From: Haematococcus lacustris
Taxonomy: Eukaryota; Chlorophyta; Chlorophyceae; Chlamydomonadales; Haematococcaceae
Direction: 5' to 3'
DNA: 64,000 nt
NCBI GenBank assembly: GCA_030144725.1
Contig: JASKMD010000006.1
Span: forward strand, 2,343,433-2,407,432
The notes beneath the pieces are model-generated. The model worked only from the letters and a program-made list of their open reading frames with translations. It had not been told where the DNA came from and did no database searches. Position numbers and translations under genes: made by a program. Shown in pieces: positions 44,495-53,900 of this stretch (the first letter of the stretch is position 1; the number at the start of each line of letters is the position of its first letter).

Positions 44495-46538
44495 CAGGGT
44501 TCGACCCCCCGTACGGGGCCCGTACTTATGACCCATTTTGGCGAGGGCCCCCGTAACTGGGCCGAAGGCCCAGTACGGGGGCCCGTGGTTTTCAAAATTT
44601 GGGTTACGGGGGGGAGTTCACGGGCTATCTACGGGCGCCTGTTATTCTTAGTTGCGCCCGTACATATCTCAAACCTAACTCACGGCTGCGTTATCAGGGA
44701 AAGCCAGGCAAGAAAGTAAGGCAGACTCCGTCGGACCAGCGACAGATGACAATTCAGATGGCGCTTGGTGGGTACCATCGCATCGTTGACATCTCCGCGT
44801 TCACATGTTAACTCATGTTAACTTCTTAAACCGCGCAGACCACGCAGCCCGCAATCCCGCCTTTCCCGATGCCTTGTCAGCCCAATGCGCCCAATGCGGG
44901 GAGGATTAAACTGGTTTGGGGTATAATATGTCTGATAATTATCATTCAGCATTCTTTATAAGTGCTGCAGCAGGTCCTGCACCTCAGCAGCAGCAGGGCA
45001 GCATCACGGTAGCAGCAGCAGGGCAGCAGCATAATGGCAGTGGAGCAGCAGGTGCATCAGCAGGGCAACAGCAGCAGGGCAGCAGCAGCAGGAGCAGGGC
45101 AGTAGCAGCAGCAGCAGCAGCAGCAGAGCAGCAGCAGGGCAGCGGCAGCAGCAGCAGGGCAGCATCAGGGCTAAAATGCACCATCGGCAGCAGCAGCGGC
45201 AGTGAAGCTACAGCAGGGCAGCAGCGGCAGCAGCAGGCAGGGCAGCAGCAGCAGCAGCAGCGCAGCTACAGCAGGGCAGCAACGTCATCAGCAGCAGGGC
45301 AGCATCACGGTAGCAGCAGCAGGGCAGGAGCCCAGCCCCCTCCCCTTCCAGCCCAACCTCTTCAGCTCCGTCCACCCCGCAGCCAGTGGCCAGCCTTAGC
45401 CCAGACGATCCTATTCTCATTGACCAAGAGCCAGCACCATCCAGCATCCGCTGAGGCCACAAGAGTGCAATGACTGAGGCTAAGCAGAAGGAGTTGCAAG
45501 CAAAGTACCCATGGTGCAGGTTCAGTGGCGGATGCAACGAGAGAGGCACCCCCCAAGCCCACTGCTCCACTTGCTTGGAGCACAAGCCCAACTCATCTCT
45601 ATTCGCAAAGGCGAGTGGTGGTGGTGGGGCTGTGACGTGTGAGGCGGAGCTGGCCTAACACACCAAGAGCAAGGCCCATTCAGAAGCCATCGGCATGGCA
45701 CAGCGTGCTGGGGGGGGTGCCAGCTCCATCAAAGCAGCTGTGAAGGCTGCAACAACAACAGTGGTCCAAGGCACCTACCGCCGCATGGTGTTGGCAGCCC
45801 TCTTCATGGTGTTGTGGGGCCACTCAGCCATATCCTTTGCAGCCCACCTCCAGTTTGCCACTCACAGTGGGGCACCAGCTATGCCGCATGACTTCATTGC
45901 CACCCGTTACTTCAATGCCGCCCTTTACTCTATTAGCCAAACCCTCCTCACTCAACAGCTAGCAGCTGTACGAGCCAGCCCCTATTCAGCTTGTTAGCTG
46001 ACAGCAGCACGGACGTGGGAACTGAGGACCATTTGCTCCTCTACGTGCGCTATCTGGAGCCATCGTCCTTTATCTACCACACCTCTTTCTTATGCGCTGT
46101 CAAAGTGGTGGGCATCTGGGTTAGGGTTAGGGTTAGGGTTCCTAACCCTAACCCCACAGCTGTGATTGACACCCTCAGCCTAGATGTTGGCAAGCTTGTG
46201 GCTTTCTGCTCTGTTGGTGCCAACACCTTCATGGGGGCTCACAATGGGGTCATGGGGGCTCACAATGGGGGGAAGAGAGCGCGCAAGAAGAGCATGAGTG
46301 AGAGCATGAGTCAATTGATGAAGTGGATGAGGCCTTGTTTGGCACGGAGGCAGGTGGTGTCCCAGAGGACACCTTTGAAGCCTCCTTGTTAGGTGCTGTA
46401 AGCTAACATGCCTCTTCCAAGCCGGCCGCAGGCCGGCAAAAATTTTTGGGGTATGAACAGTGTATAGGGTCCCCGTAGTTTACCCTGACATCAGTTAAGG
46501 GCGCCCTTAGACCAGATATCACCAACTGTCGAACCCTG
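44495..46538 (+). mobile_element. hAT transposon 1, non-autonomous
   Basis: Ends are CAGGGTTCGAC and its exact inverse. AGCTCAGT is duplicated at 44487-44494 and 46539-46546 (8 bp, hAT type). Inside are a CAG-rich stretch (44970-45330), a BED-type zinc finger segment (YPWCRF...CSTCLEHKP...SKAHSEAI, 45500-45690) broken by TAA, and a transposase stretch LADSSTDVGTEDHLLLYVRY (about 45.99-46.05 kb) in another frame. The expected Asp of the C-S-D-G-A block is Val. The coding region ends at 46392, long before a full transposase length. Confidence 0.9.
46118..46156. repeat. Head-to-head telomere-like repeats inside hAT 1
   Basis: About three and a half GGGTTA units run directly into CCTAACCCTAACCCC. 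hAT 2 has ordinary transposase sequence at this position (54672-54700), so the repeats replace about 25 bases. Confidence 0.9.
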
Positions 46539-46546
46539 AGCTCAGT

Positions 46547-47414
46547 GTCAGCTCAGCACCTGGCCACAAGCGCAGCCCTAGACGGCTAAGTAGCCTGACG
46601 CCAACCGGCTTGGAATGCATGTTGCACTCCACAAACAATGGTGAAAGCGGCACACCATTTTTCAGAAACCTTGCCATGACTGCAGCCAACCTTGCATGGT
46701 AACACCCGTGTGTACCATGGTAGCTGTCAGATCAGACGTAAGGTATTTACGATGCAGAACAGGGCCGGTAAAGCGTCCACTGTGGGCTTCGCTATCACAC
46801 CATTAAGCACAACTTCATAGAGAACACTACTCCATGCTCCTCCTGTTGGCTACAGACCTGGTACTTCACAAAGAAAGGATAATGTGTGCATGCATGTCCC
46901 AGCCTTGGCAGATCCAACGCAACGTCGTGCTTCATCATTTCTACCTAAGCATTTCTACCTAAGCACATTACCAGTGTGTTGCTTCGAGTCTCCACATCAT
47001 TCTTCCTCGTCCCCAGATGCAGGATGCAGGCGGCCATGTGAAGGTCTGCAACTGAGGGTACTTTACTTCTACAGCTGTACTACTGTGCTAACTGCATGCA
47101 TAGCCTCGCGAGACAGACAGTGCACAACCCTCGAACCCTGACCAGCATGCCTGACTGTGCCTGTCAGATGTGTGTGGACATGCCACCGGGCACTGCAAGC
47201 AAAGCCTCTGATTTGACTGCTCTGATCTGGCTACTCTGACTTGACTGCCTGCCAACCCGCCTGACTACTTGCAGGGGGCAGCGACTTTGCCCCGTCTCCA
47301 GTCTGCATCAGTGCAACTGCCAGGCTCCATCCGCGTACATACGGTGCTGCCCAACATGCTCCTAACACAGGTGCACTCCTATCCTAAGGAAGTCCCGGGA
47401 CCCAGCTGTTGACA
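46547..47414. other. Intergenic, no gene recognised
   Basis: No frame with recognisable motifs; a short duplication (CATTTCTACCTAAG twice near 46940-46965) is the only structure noticed. Confidence 0.45.
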
Positions 47415-48444
47415 TCAGGTGGCATCAGGCTCCGGGGCCCAACTATTGCTGCTGCTTGGCCTGACGGTCTCTACCCCACCTTGGACCCTGCTGCCAGGCA
47501 GGGCCAGCTGCCACCTAGACGGCCTGCTGAGCTGCACTACAAGGCTGTTACCTGCATTGGGCCCAGCACCCCCTCCTGACCATGCCAGCGGGCGGTGGGT
47601 GGCGGCAGGCGGCAGGAAGGCCCGCAGGTACTTCATCACCTTAGTGGACTGCTTGGCCTCCAGCACCTCATCGGGCGCTGTGTCTGTGTAAGGGTCACTA
47701 TCAACCAAGGTTGGGGAGGCAGCAAGGGGGCCAGAAGCGCCGGTGTCACACATGCGGCCCATGCCAGGGCGAGCATTTCCCTGCCGGCGACTGTGGCTGT
47801 GTGCGCCTGGGTCGCTGCCCTGGCTGCTGAGCCCGGCCCCTGGGATGGCCAGGCAGGAGTGGGTGTCTGCCCGCAGCAGGGCAGGGAAGCTACCGGGGCT
47901 GTGAATAATTGTAAGCAGGGCATGACGCGCCTGCTGCCCAGCCAGGGTATGGGCCACAGTTGCACTGGCCGATGAGCTTGGTACAGTGGCTTGCAGGCGG
48001 GCGGTGGGGGATTGGTTTGGGCTCCATGTGACAGCCCTATGCCGAGTAGCAGGGTCCAAAGCGGTGCCGTTGCTGACATACGCTGCTCTCCCAGGCCGAG
48101 ACTGCGAGGTTGTAGGCTTCCCACACCCTAGCTGATCTCTGCTGCCAGCTTGAGTGAGGGACTGGAAGGAAGGTGCTAGCAGCCGAGCAACGCCCGGAGT
48201 ACCAGCTGAGCTTGGCAGACTGTCTGGGCCAGCTGCCTGGGTCGTCAGACCAGGTCCCTGATGGACTGTAGCAGGCTGTACCTGGTGGCAGCTGGGTTGC
48301 AGGGATGGCTGGAGGCTAAGGCCTTGGCCTTGCGAGCCAGGCATGGCACTGCCAGCTGCAGCCAGAGCCTGGTTTGTGCTGCTCTTGCATGGTGCCAGCT
48401 CCTTGTTGGCATCTGCTTGCAGGCCAGGCTGGACAGTGGCGACC
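47415..48444 (-). other. Long open Ser/Pro/Gln-rich frame, possible cyclase tail
   Basis: A minus-strand frame is open from 48617 to 47415, about 400 codons of low-complexity, disordered-looking protein. It overlaps the end of the nucleotide cyclase frame in a different phase. It could be the cyclase C-terminal tail reached by splicing or a frameshift, or a chance GC-rich opening. I see no good splice junction joining the two. Confidence 0.3.
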
Positions 48445-49070
48445 TCATCCTCTCCATTCTCCAGCGGCAGTCGGCTGATCTCGAGGACTTTGGGCTGATG
48501 GTGACCGGATGGTCTGCTGTCTGAAGAAGCCTGGAGGCAGCTGCTGCTCATCCGCCCACTCGGCAGGCGGAGCCCACAGCCACGTGAGCAGGGTGCCCTT
48601 GCCCTTGCAGTAGACACCGCCAGTGGGCTGCAGACCTAGTGCTTCGGGAGTGGAGCAGCCAGCCAGCAGGCTGGCGGTCTGGTCAGACAGCTGGATGTGG
48701 TTGAGGGGGCAGGTCTGCAGGCACGGGCATTGGCACCTTGTTAAGTATGCATGGATGACTGCCACCTCCATGCACTGCTCATGCAAAGGAGTGGGTTTGA
48801 CGTTTTGTCACTGTTGCTTTTGTAGCTCCCCTGTCAAGTACCTGCACCATGGCTGCCAAGGAATGTTGCATGCAAGGGAGTGGGTTTGACACTTGTTGCT
48901 TTTGTAGCTCCCCTGTGCAGTACCTGCTCTAAGCGGGCGCTGGTGTTGATAGTGTCTCCCAGCACAGTCCACTTGGGCACGTGAGTGCCAATCAGGCCAC
49001 TGACACATGGCCCTGTATGGACTCCTATCCTCACACTGACAGGCGTTGACGGGTCATGTGGCATGCGCAT
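48445..49070 (-). pseudogene. Class III nucleotide cyclase, C-terminal exons only
   Basis: Exon 49070-48924 encodes VSVRIGVHTGPCVSGLIGTH, VPKWTVLGDTINTSARLEQ; exon 48714-48445 follows in phase with TCPLNHIQLSDQTASLLAGC and VYCKGKGTLLTWLW. These are the core of adenylyl/guanylyl cyclase catalytic domains: the G-x-x-x-G-P loop, the catalytic N-x-x-x-R pair in INTSAR, and the K-G-K-G strand. The metal-binding Asp exons and any membrane or sensor domains should lie above 49070, but that region holds a plus-strand Fanzor 3' half. The gene is either cut by that element or has a very long intron. Which cyclic nucleotide it makes cannot be told from this part. Confidence 0.7.
48788..48930. repeat. 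Tandem duplication within the cyclase intron
   Basis: AGTGGGTTTGAC, then TGTTGCTTTTGTAGCTCCCC, then a GTACCTGC-type end occurs twice, about 80-90 bases apart. The second copy includes the exon's 5' splice site, so the donor site was duplicated with it. Confidence 0.75.
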
Positions 49071-49266
49071 CTGCATGGTCCACACAGCAACAAATAGACA
49101 GTCAGCGCAAGGCAGGTGCATCACAACTTGTAGGGGCGCCTGTGACTGCAGACAAGCCCCTGTGGCTAGTGCCGGGCAATGGAGACAACCTGTGTGGGCT
49201 GGAATTCCGAATTCCTGCCGCCACCATGTCAGCCACCATGTGTTTGCCTTGTGTGCATACCTGCAG

Positions 49267-50040
49267 TTGGAGGAGGGCATGGCCGAGGTTTCCATGGAGC
49301 GTCATGGGCATGCCAAGCAGCTGGTGGTCTTCTTTGGTGCAGCTGGCACTGGCACCCGGGGAGGCTGGGGTGCTGATGCGGTGTTGCGTGCCTGCTGCAA
49401 GGTGGTGTGCAGGACCAGGGGGACAGACCAGCGGCGGGGCAGGGTGGTGCTAGTGGATGAGCACCGCACCAGCCGGGTCAGCTCAGCGGTGAATGGCCAG
49501 CAGCCTTGTGAGAGGCAGCTGAACAAGCGCAGGGCCACCAGGCCTGCAGGCTGGAAGCCCCCAGCAGGGCAGGTGGAACCCCGCCTAGTGCGGCCAGCCT
49601 GGAGCCAGCAGCGTGACCAGCCAGTGCGGGGCATGATGTGGTGCCCAGTAGTGGCCCCACGCAAGTCCCCCCAGCCCCCACGCAGCAGCCAGGCAGCCAC
49701 ACAGCCAGCAGCCTCAGAGCCAGGGCCCAGCACTCCTCTGCCAGCCAAGCGCACCAAGCGCACCAAGGCTGAGCCAGAGGCAGCTGAGCCCTCAAAGGGC
49801 AAAGGCAAGGCTGTCAAGGCCAAGCCAGCACCACAGCCTGGCAGGTGGCTTGACAGGGACTGCAATGCAGCGCTGAACATGCAGCGCATTGGGGAGAGCA
49901 GGTGGCGGCCGCTGGAGCTGTGCTACTGGCCAGAGCAGGGAGCGCTGCCAGCCAAGGGCAAGGAGTACCCTGGCTTGGGCTACAAGCGGCTGCGAGACAA
50001 GCCAGCCAAGGGCCAGCAGCAGCAAGCCCCCCCCATTTGA
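49267..50040 (+). CDS. Fanzor (TnpB-like) RuvC region, open frame, 5' truncated
   Basis: After the acceptor CATACCTGCAG the frame runs 257 codons: QLVVFFGAAGTGTRGGWGAD, VLRACCKVVC, VVLVDEHRTSRVSSAVNGQQ (RuvC-II Glu), a Pro/Ala/Lys linker, GRWLDRDCNAALNMQRIGES (RuvC-III Asp), RWRPLELCYW and a Gln-rich end. This is the best preserved Fanzor part in the window. The 5' domains seen in units B-D are absent upstream, where cyclase sequence begins within 200 bases. It is therefore probably an exon-level remnant, yet without stop codons. Function in the family is RNA-guided DNA cleavage; activity here is doubtful without the N-terminal half. Confidence 0.75.
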   Translation: MEEGMAEVSMERHGHAKQLVVFFGAAGTGTRGGWGADAVLRACCKVVCRTRGTDQRRGRVVLVDEHRTSRVSSAVNGQQPCERQLNKRRATRPAGWKPPAGQVEPRLVRPAWSQQRDQPVRGMMWCPVVAPRKSPQPPRSSQAATQPAASEPGPSTPLPAKRTKRTKAEPEAAEPSKGKGKAVKAKPAPQPGRWLDRDCNAALNMQRIGESRWRPLELCYWPEQGALPAKGKEYPGLGYKRLRDKPAKGQQQQAPPI

Positions 50041-50044
50041 AGCT

Positions 50045-50140
50045 GACATCAGCTTACGCTTAGTGCATGTTTTGTCATGCCAACTCTACGCATGCCCTGT
50101 CACAGGGGTCAGGCAATGATGTAGGTGGTAAGCGACCGTG
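50045..50140 (+). ncRNA. Conserved Fanzor 3' block (f), candidate guide-RNA scaffold
   Basis: Directly after the intact Fanzor frame: TGTCATGCCAACTCTACGCA, then the hairpin CCCTGTCACAGGGG, then TCAGGCAATGATGTAGGTGG. It is shared by six further sites in the window. Confidence 0.45.
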
Positions 50141-50449
50141 ACCATGTGTATGCCATGTGTAGGCCATGGCATACACATGCGATGGGAACTCCACACAGAC
50201 AAAAACACCGTTTTGTAGTGGTTCACAATTAGTGTGTTCGACTGCAATGAATGCTCAAGGTTGAGAGCCAAGGTGCTGAATTCCAGCTAGCTCAATTCTA
50301 GCTGGCCGCCAGAGAGCTGATGGGGGGGTGAGTTTACCTTGAGCCCAGACTTGATCCTAGGCTATGGAAGTCAAGTGGCTATGGAAGTCACGTGGCTCGA
50401 GAGGTGGGGAAGGCGTTGGGATGGGTTTGAGGGAGGCTCTAAGACACAG

Positions 50450-50681
50450 TAGTGTCCCACATTTGAGCTGTCATCGGCTTAACATTTGTGCATGCAGGTC
50501 ATGCCGAATCTACACCGTGGCCCTGCATGTAATAGTGCAGACCTGTGGTAGGCACTCATGCACAATGTCCATTGGGTTTACTCTACACAGCCCATCAATA
50601 CCATTTGAGTGGTCCCGCTATTGATCACTAGTGGTTCCCTACTGGGCCGACTCAAAGGGGGCCCTGGTGTGGGACAAGAGG
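50450..50681 (+). repeat. Second Fanzor 3' end with terminal hairpin
   Basis: Another 3' block (g, 50467-50560) closest to the one at 12.8 kb, ending in a hairpin (50604-50656, TTTGAGT...ACTCAAA arms) and a GGCCCTGGTGTGGGACAAGA tail. The tail is the inverse of 11264-11290. Confidence 0.6.
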
Positions 50682-50989
50682 GTTGTGATGTTCCACCGAC
50701 ATGTTCCGTCATCATGCCTTGTGCAACAAGACAGATAAAGCTGACTGCCTAGTAGGCAGTGCCTACCAAGGCATTGTATCTGTTGTGGTTAGTGCCCAGA
50801 GCTCCTCCCTCTTTGACTAGCTTTGTGCCAGGTGCCATGGGACCTGCCTTGCTGCGCATCTGCCGTCGTTGGTTGTACTGCAGCGTGCCTTGATCCCTGC
50901 TATCTGCTACTCCTCCACAAACTCAGGCATTGCAATGCTACCCTTGTCTCTTGAGGGTCACACATAACGGTTTGCATCGCTCCTGGAGG

Positions 50990-53900
50990 AATTGTCCAAT
51001 GAGGAAGTGCTTGACCGCCCTCGTACTTGTGATGGATGTCACGGCCGCAGCTTCAGTGACCCCAATGTCTGGCACGCCGCCTTCAGGGTTTGCAGCTGCT
51101 CGCTGGTGTGGGTGGGCTGCTTGGGCAGGCCCAGGGCTGCCACACAAGGGTTGTGGTTGGAGGCCGACAACAGCCCGTTCTGCTGCCAATATTGTGTCCT
51201 TGGGGTCTTGCCCACACCCAACTGAGTGCCCATGCTGGCAGCAATAGTCTCGGCCTCCGTCAGCCATGCAGCCTACAGCATCATGACATGACCAGGTCAG
51301 CCCACGGGTGGGAGGTAGCTTGCACCCAGCTTTTACAGCCCAAGTGGTTGCCCCGCCATGCTTATGCCACTGACCTTAGGTAGGCTCCCAGCACTGGGAG
51401 GCATGGTAGGGCACCACAGGTACAGGTGGTCGACGTGCTTTCGCGACATTGGCAGGCTCTTCGCGCAGTCTGTCTTCATGGTGGCCTTCTCCCAGCCGCT
51501 GCATGGGCCATGAAACATGGAGGACATGGGTGCGTTACAGCTCAGTCCAGCAGATGGCACTGCCAACATGTCGCCTGATCCCAGCGCCCACCTGAGCTCC
51601 AGGTCAGTCACGTTGAAGTCCCCAAGCATGACAGCGGGCATACTGGCCAGCAGGGGCTGCTCCTCCAGCAGCTTGCGATGCAGCTGCACCATGGCACGTG
51701 CCTGTATGGCCCGCTGACCCTTGCAAACGCAGGCCAGGTGGCAGCTGAGGTAAAGGGTGGGTTGCCCATCGACCAGCATGACTGCAATGTCCACAATGTT
51801 GCTGGGGGTTGTCATGTACGTTTCAGGCTTGAGCTTTGAGAGCTCCTTATGGTCTTTGGGCTTCAAAACCTTCACCAAGCTGTCGCTCCAGCATTTCTGC
51901 AGGGATGGGCAGGTCAGCAGCAGGATGGCTGTGTGTCCATGGCTGTGTGGTGAGTCAGGGCAACGCATGGCAACGATGGCACGCGTCGCACGAGCACTGC
52001 TGGTGCTGGACCTACCAGGACCTCAACGTGGCCATCAAGGCAGAGGAAGCCGCCCTTTTGGTCTCGAGGGCGCCTCAAATGGCCACTGTCCACCATGAGA
52101 CCATCATCTGGCATGTGCAGCGTGTAGCCCACCAATCCTGTGGAAGGGAAGCAAACCATAAGGAGAGCGAGTGAGCAGAGGGTGAGTTGACACATCATCT
52201 CAGCCTTAGATGCGGCCTTGGGCGTCAAGCAGGCATGGGTAGGTGAGGTAGGTCAACTGGGATTTCGTGGCTGCTGCCAGGGTGGCTACCATGCACGGGT
52301 GGCAGGGCGGTGGGGCAGTTAGTCCAGCACCAGATCCACTGACCAGCATCTCTGGCCTTGTCCAGCATGGCCTGCACCTCCTCTTGATTGTTCAGCTCTT
52401 GCAGCGCCAGCACATGCACACCATGGCTTGCCATCATGCGCAGCATGGTGTAGGGCCCTGAGGGGGCGTCTGAGTCACCCTGCATGAACAGGCATGGCAT
52501 GCAAGGTTCAGCTCACACTAGGGCAGAAGGCAACCTCACACCATGCTCCTCACACCTTGGCTTTGCACTCCACGTTCCATGTGCCAAGCATGGCCGCCTG
52601 GGCCATGGTCTCCTCAGCCGCTTTCTGTGCATCCTGCTGCCAGGCTTCTCCCTGGCTCTGCAAGGCCAGCCACTCATGCAGGCCTAGAGCCTGCTCGAAG
52701 CTGGCCACCTGATGGGCCTGTGCACACCAGGGTTCGACCCCCCGTACGGGGCCCGTACTTTCGACCCATTTTGGCGAGGGCCCCCGTAACTGGGCCGAAG
52801 GCCCAGTACGGGGGCCCGTGGTTTTCAAAATTTGGGTTACGGGGGGGAGTTCACGGGCTATCTACGGGCGCCTGTTATTCTTAGTTGCGCCCGTACATAT
52901 CTCAAACCTAACTCACGAGTGCGTTATCAGATAGCCAGGGGAAAGCCAGGCAAGAAAGTAAGGCAGACTCCGTCGGACCAGCGACAGATGACAATTCAGA
53001 TGGCGCTTGGTGGGTACCATCGCATCGTTGACATCTTCGACGTTGACATCTCCGCGTTCACATGTTAACTCATGTTAACTTCTTGAACCGCGCAGACCAC
53101 GCAGCCCGCAATCCCGCCTTTCCCGTTGAAACTGGCCTTGTCAGCCCAATGCGCCCAATGCGGGGAGGATTTAAACTGGTTTGGGGTATAATATGTCTGA
53201 TAATTACCATTTAGCATTCTTTATAAGTGCTGCAGCAGGTCCTGCACGTCAGCAGCAGCAGGGCAGCATCACGGTAGCAGCAGCAGGGCAGCAGCATAAT
53301 GGCAGTGGAGCAGCTGCATCAGCAGGGCAACAGCAGCAGGGCAGCAATAGCAGGAGCAGGGCAGTAGCAGCAGCAGCAGGGCTGCGCAGCAGCAGCAGCA
53401 GAGCAGCAGCAGGGCAGCGGCAGCAGCAGCAGGGCAGCATCAGGGCTAAAATGCTGCCATGCTGCTGCTAAAGTGCTGCACCATCGGCAGCAGCAGCGGC
53501 AGTGAAGCTACAGCAGGGCAGCAGCGGCAGCAGCAGGGCTGCAGCAGCAGGGCTGCAGCAGCAGGGCTGCAGCAGCAGGGCTGCAGCAGCAGCTGCAGCA
53601 GCAGGGTAGCTGCAGCATGGCAGCAGCAGCATGGCAACAGCAGCAGTAGGGCATCACAGCATCAGGGGAGCAGCAGCAGGGCAGCAGCTACAGCGGCAGG
53701 GCAGCGGTATCAGGGGCAGCGGCAGCAGCAGCAGCAGCAGCAGGGTAGAAGCGGCAGGGCAGCAGCAGCAGCAGCGGCAGGGCAGCTACAGCAATGCAGC
53801 AGCGGCAGCAGCAGCAGCAGCAGTGCAGCTACAGCAGGGCAGCAACGTCATCAGCAGCAGGGCAGCATCACGGTAGCAGCAGCAGGGCAGGAGCCCAGCC

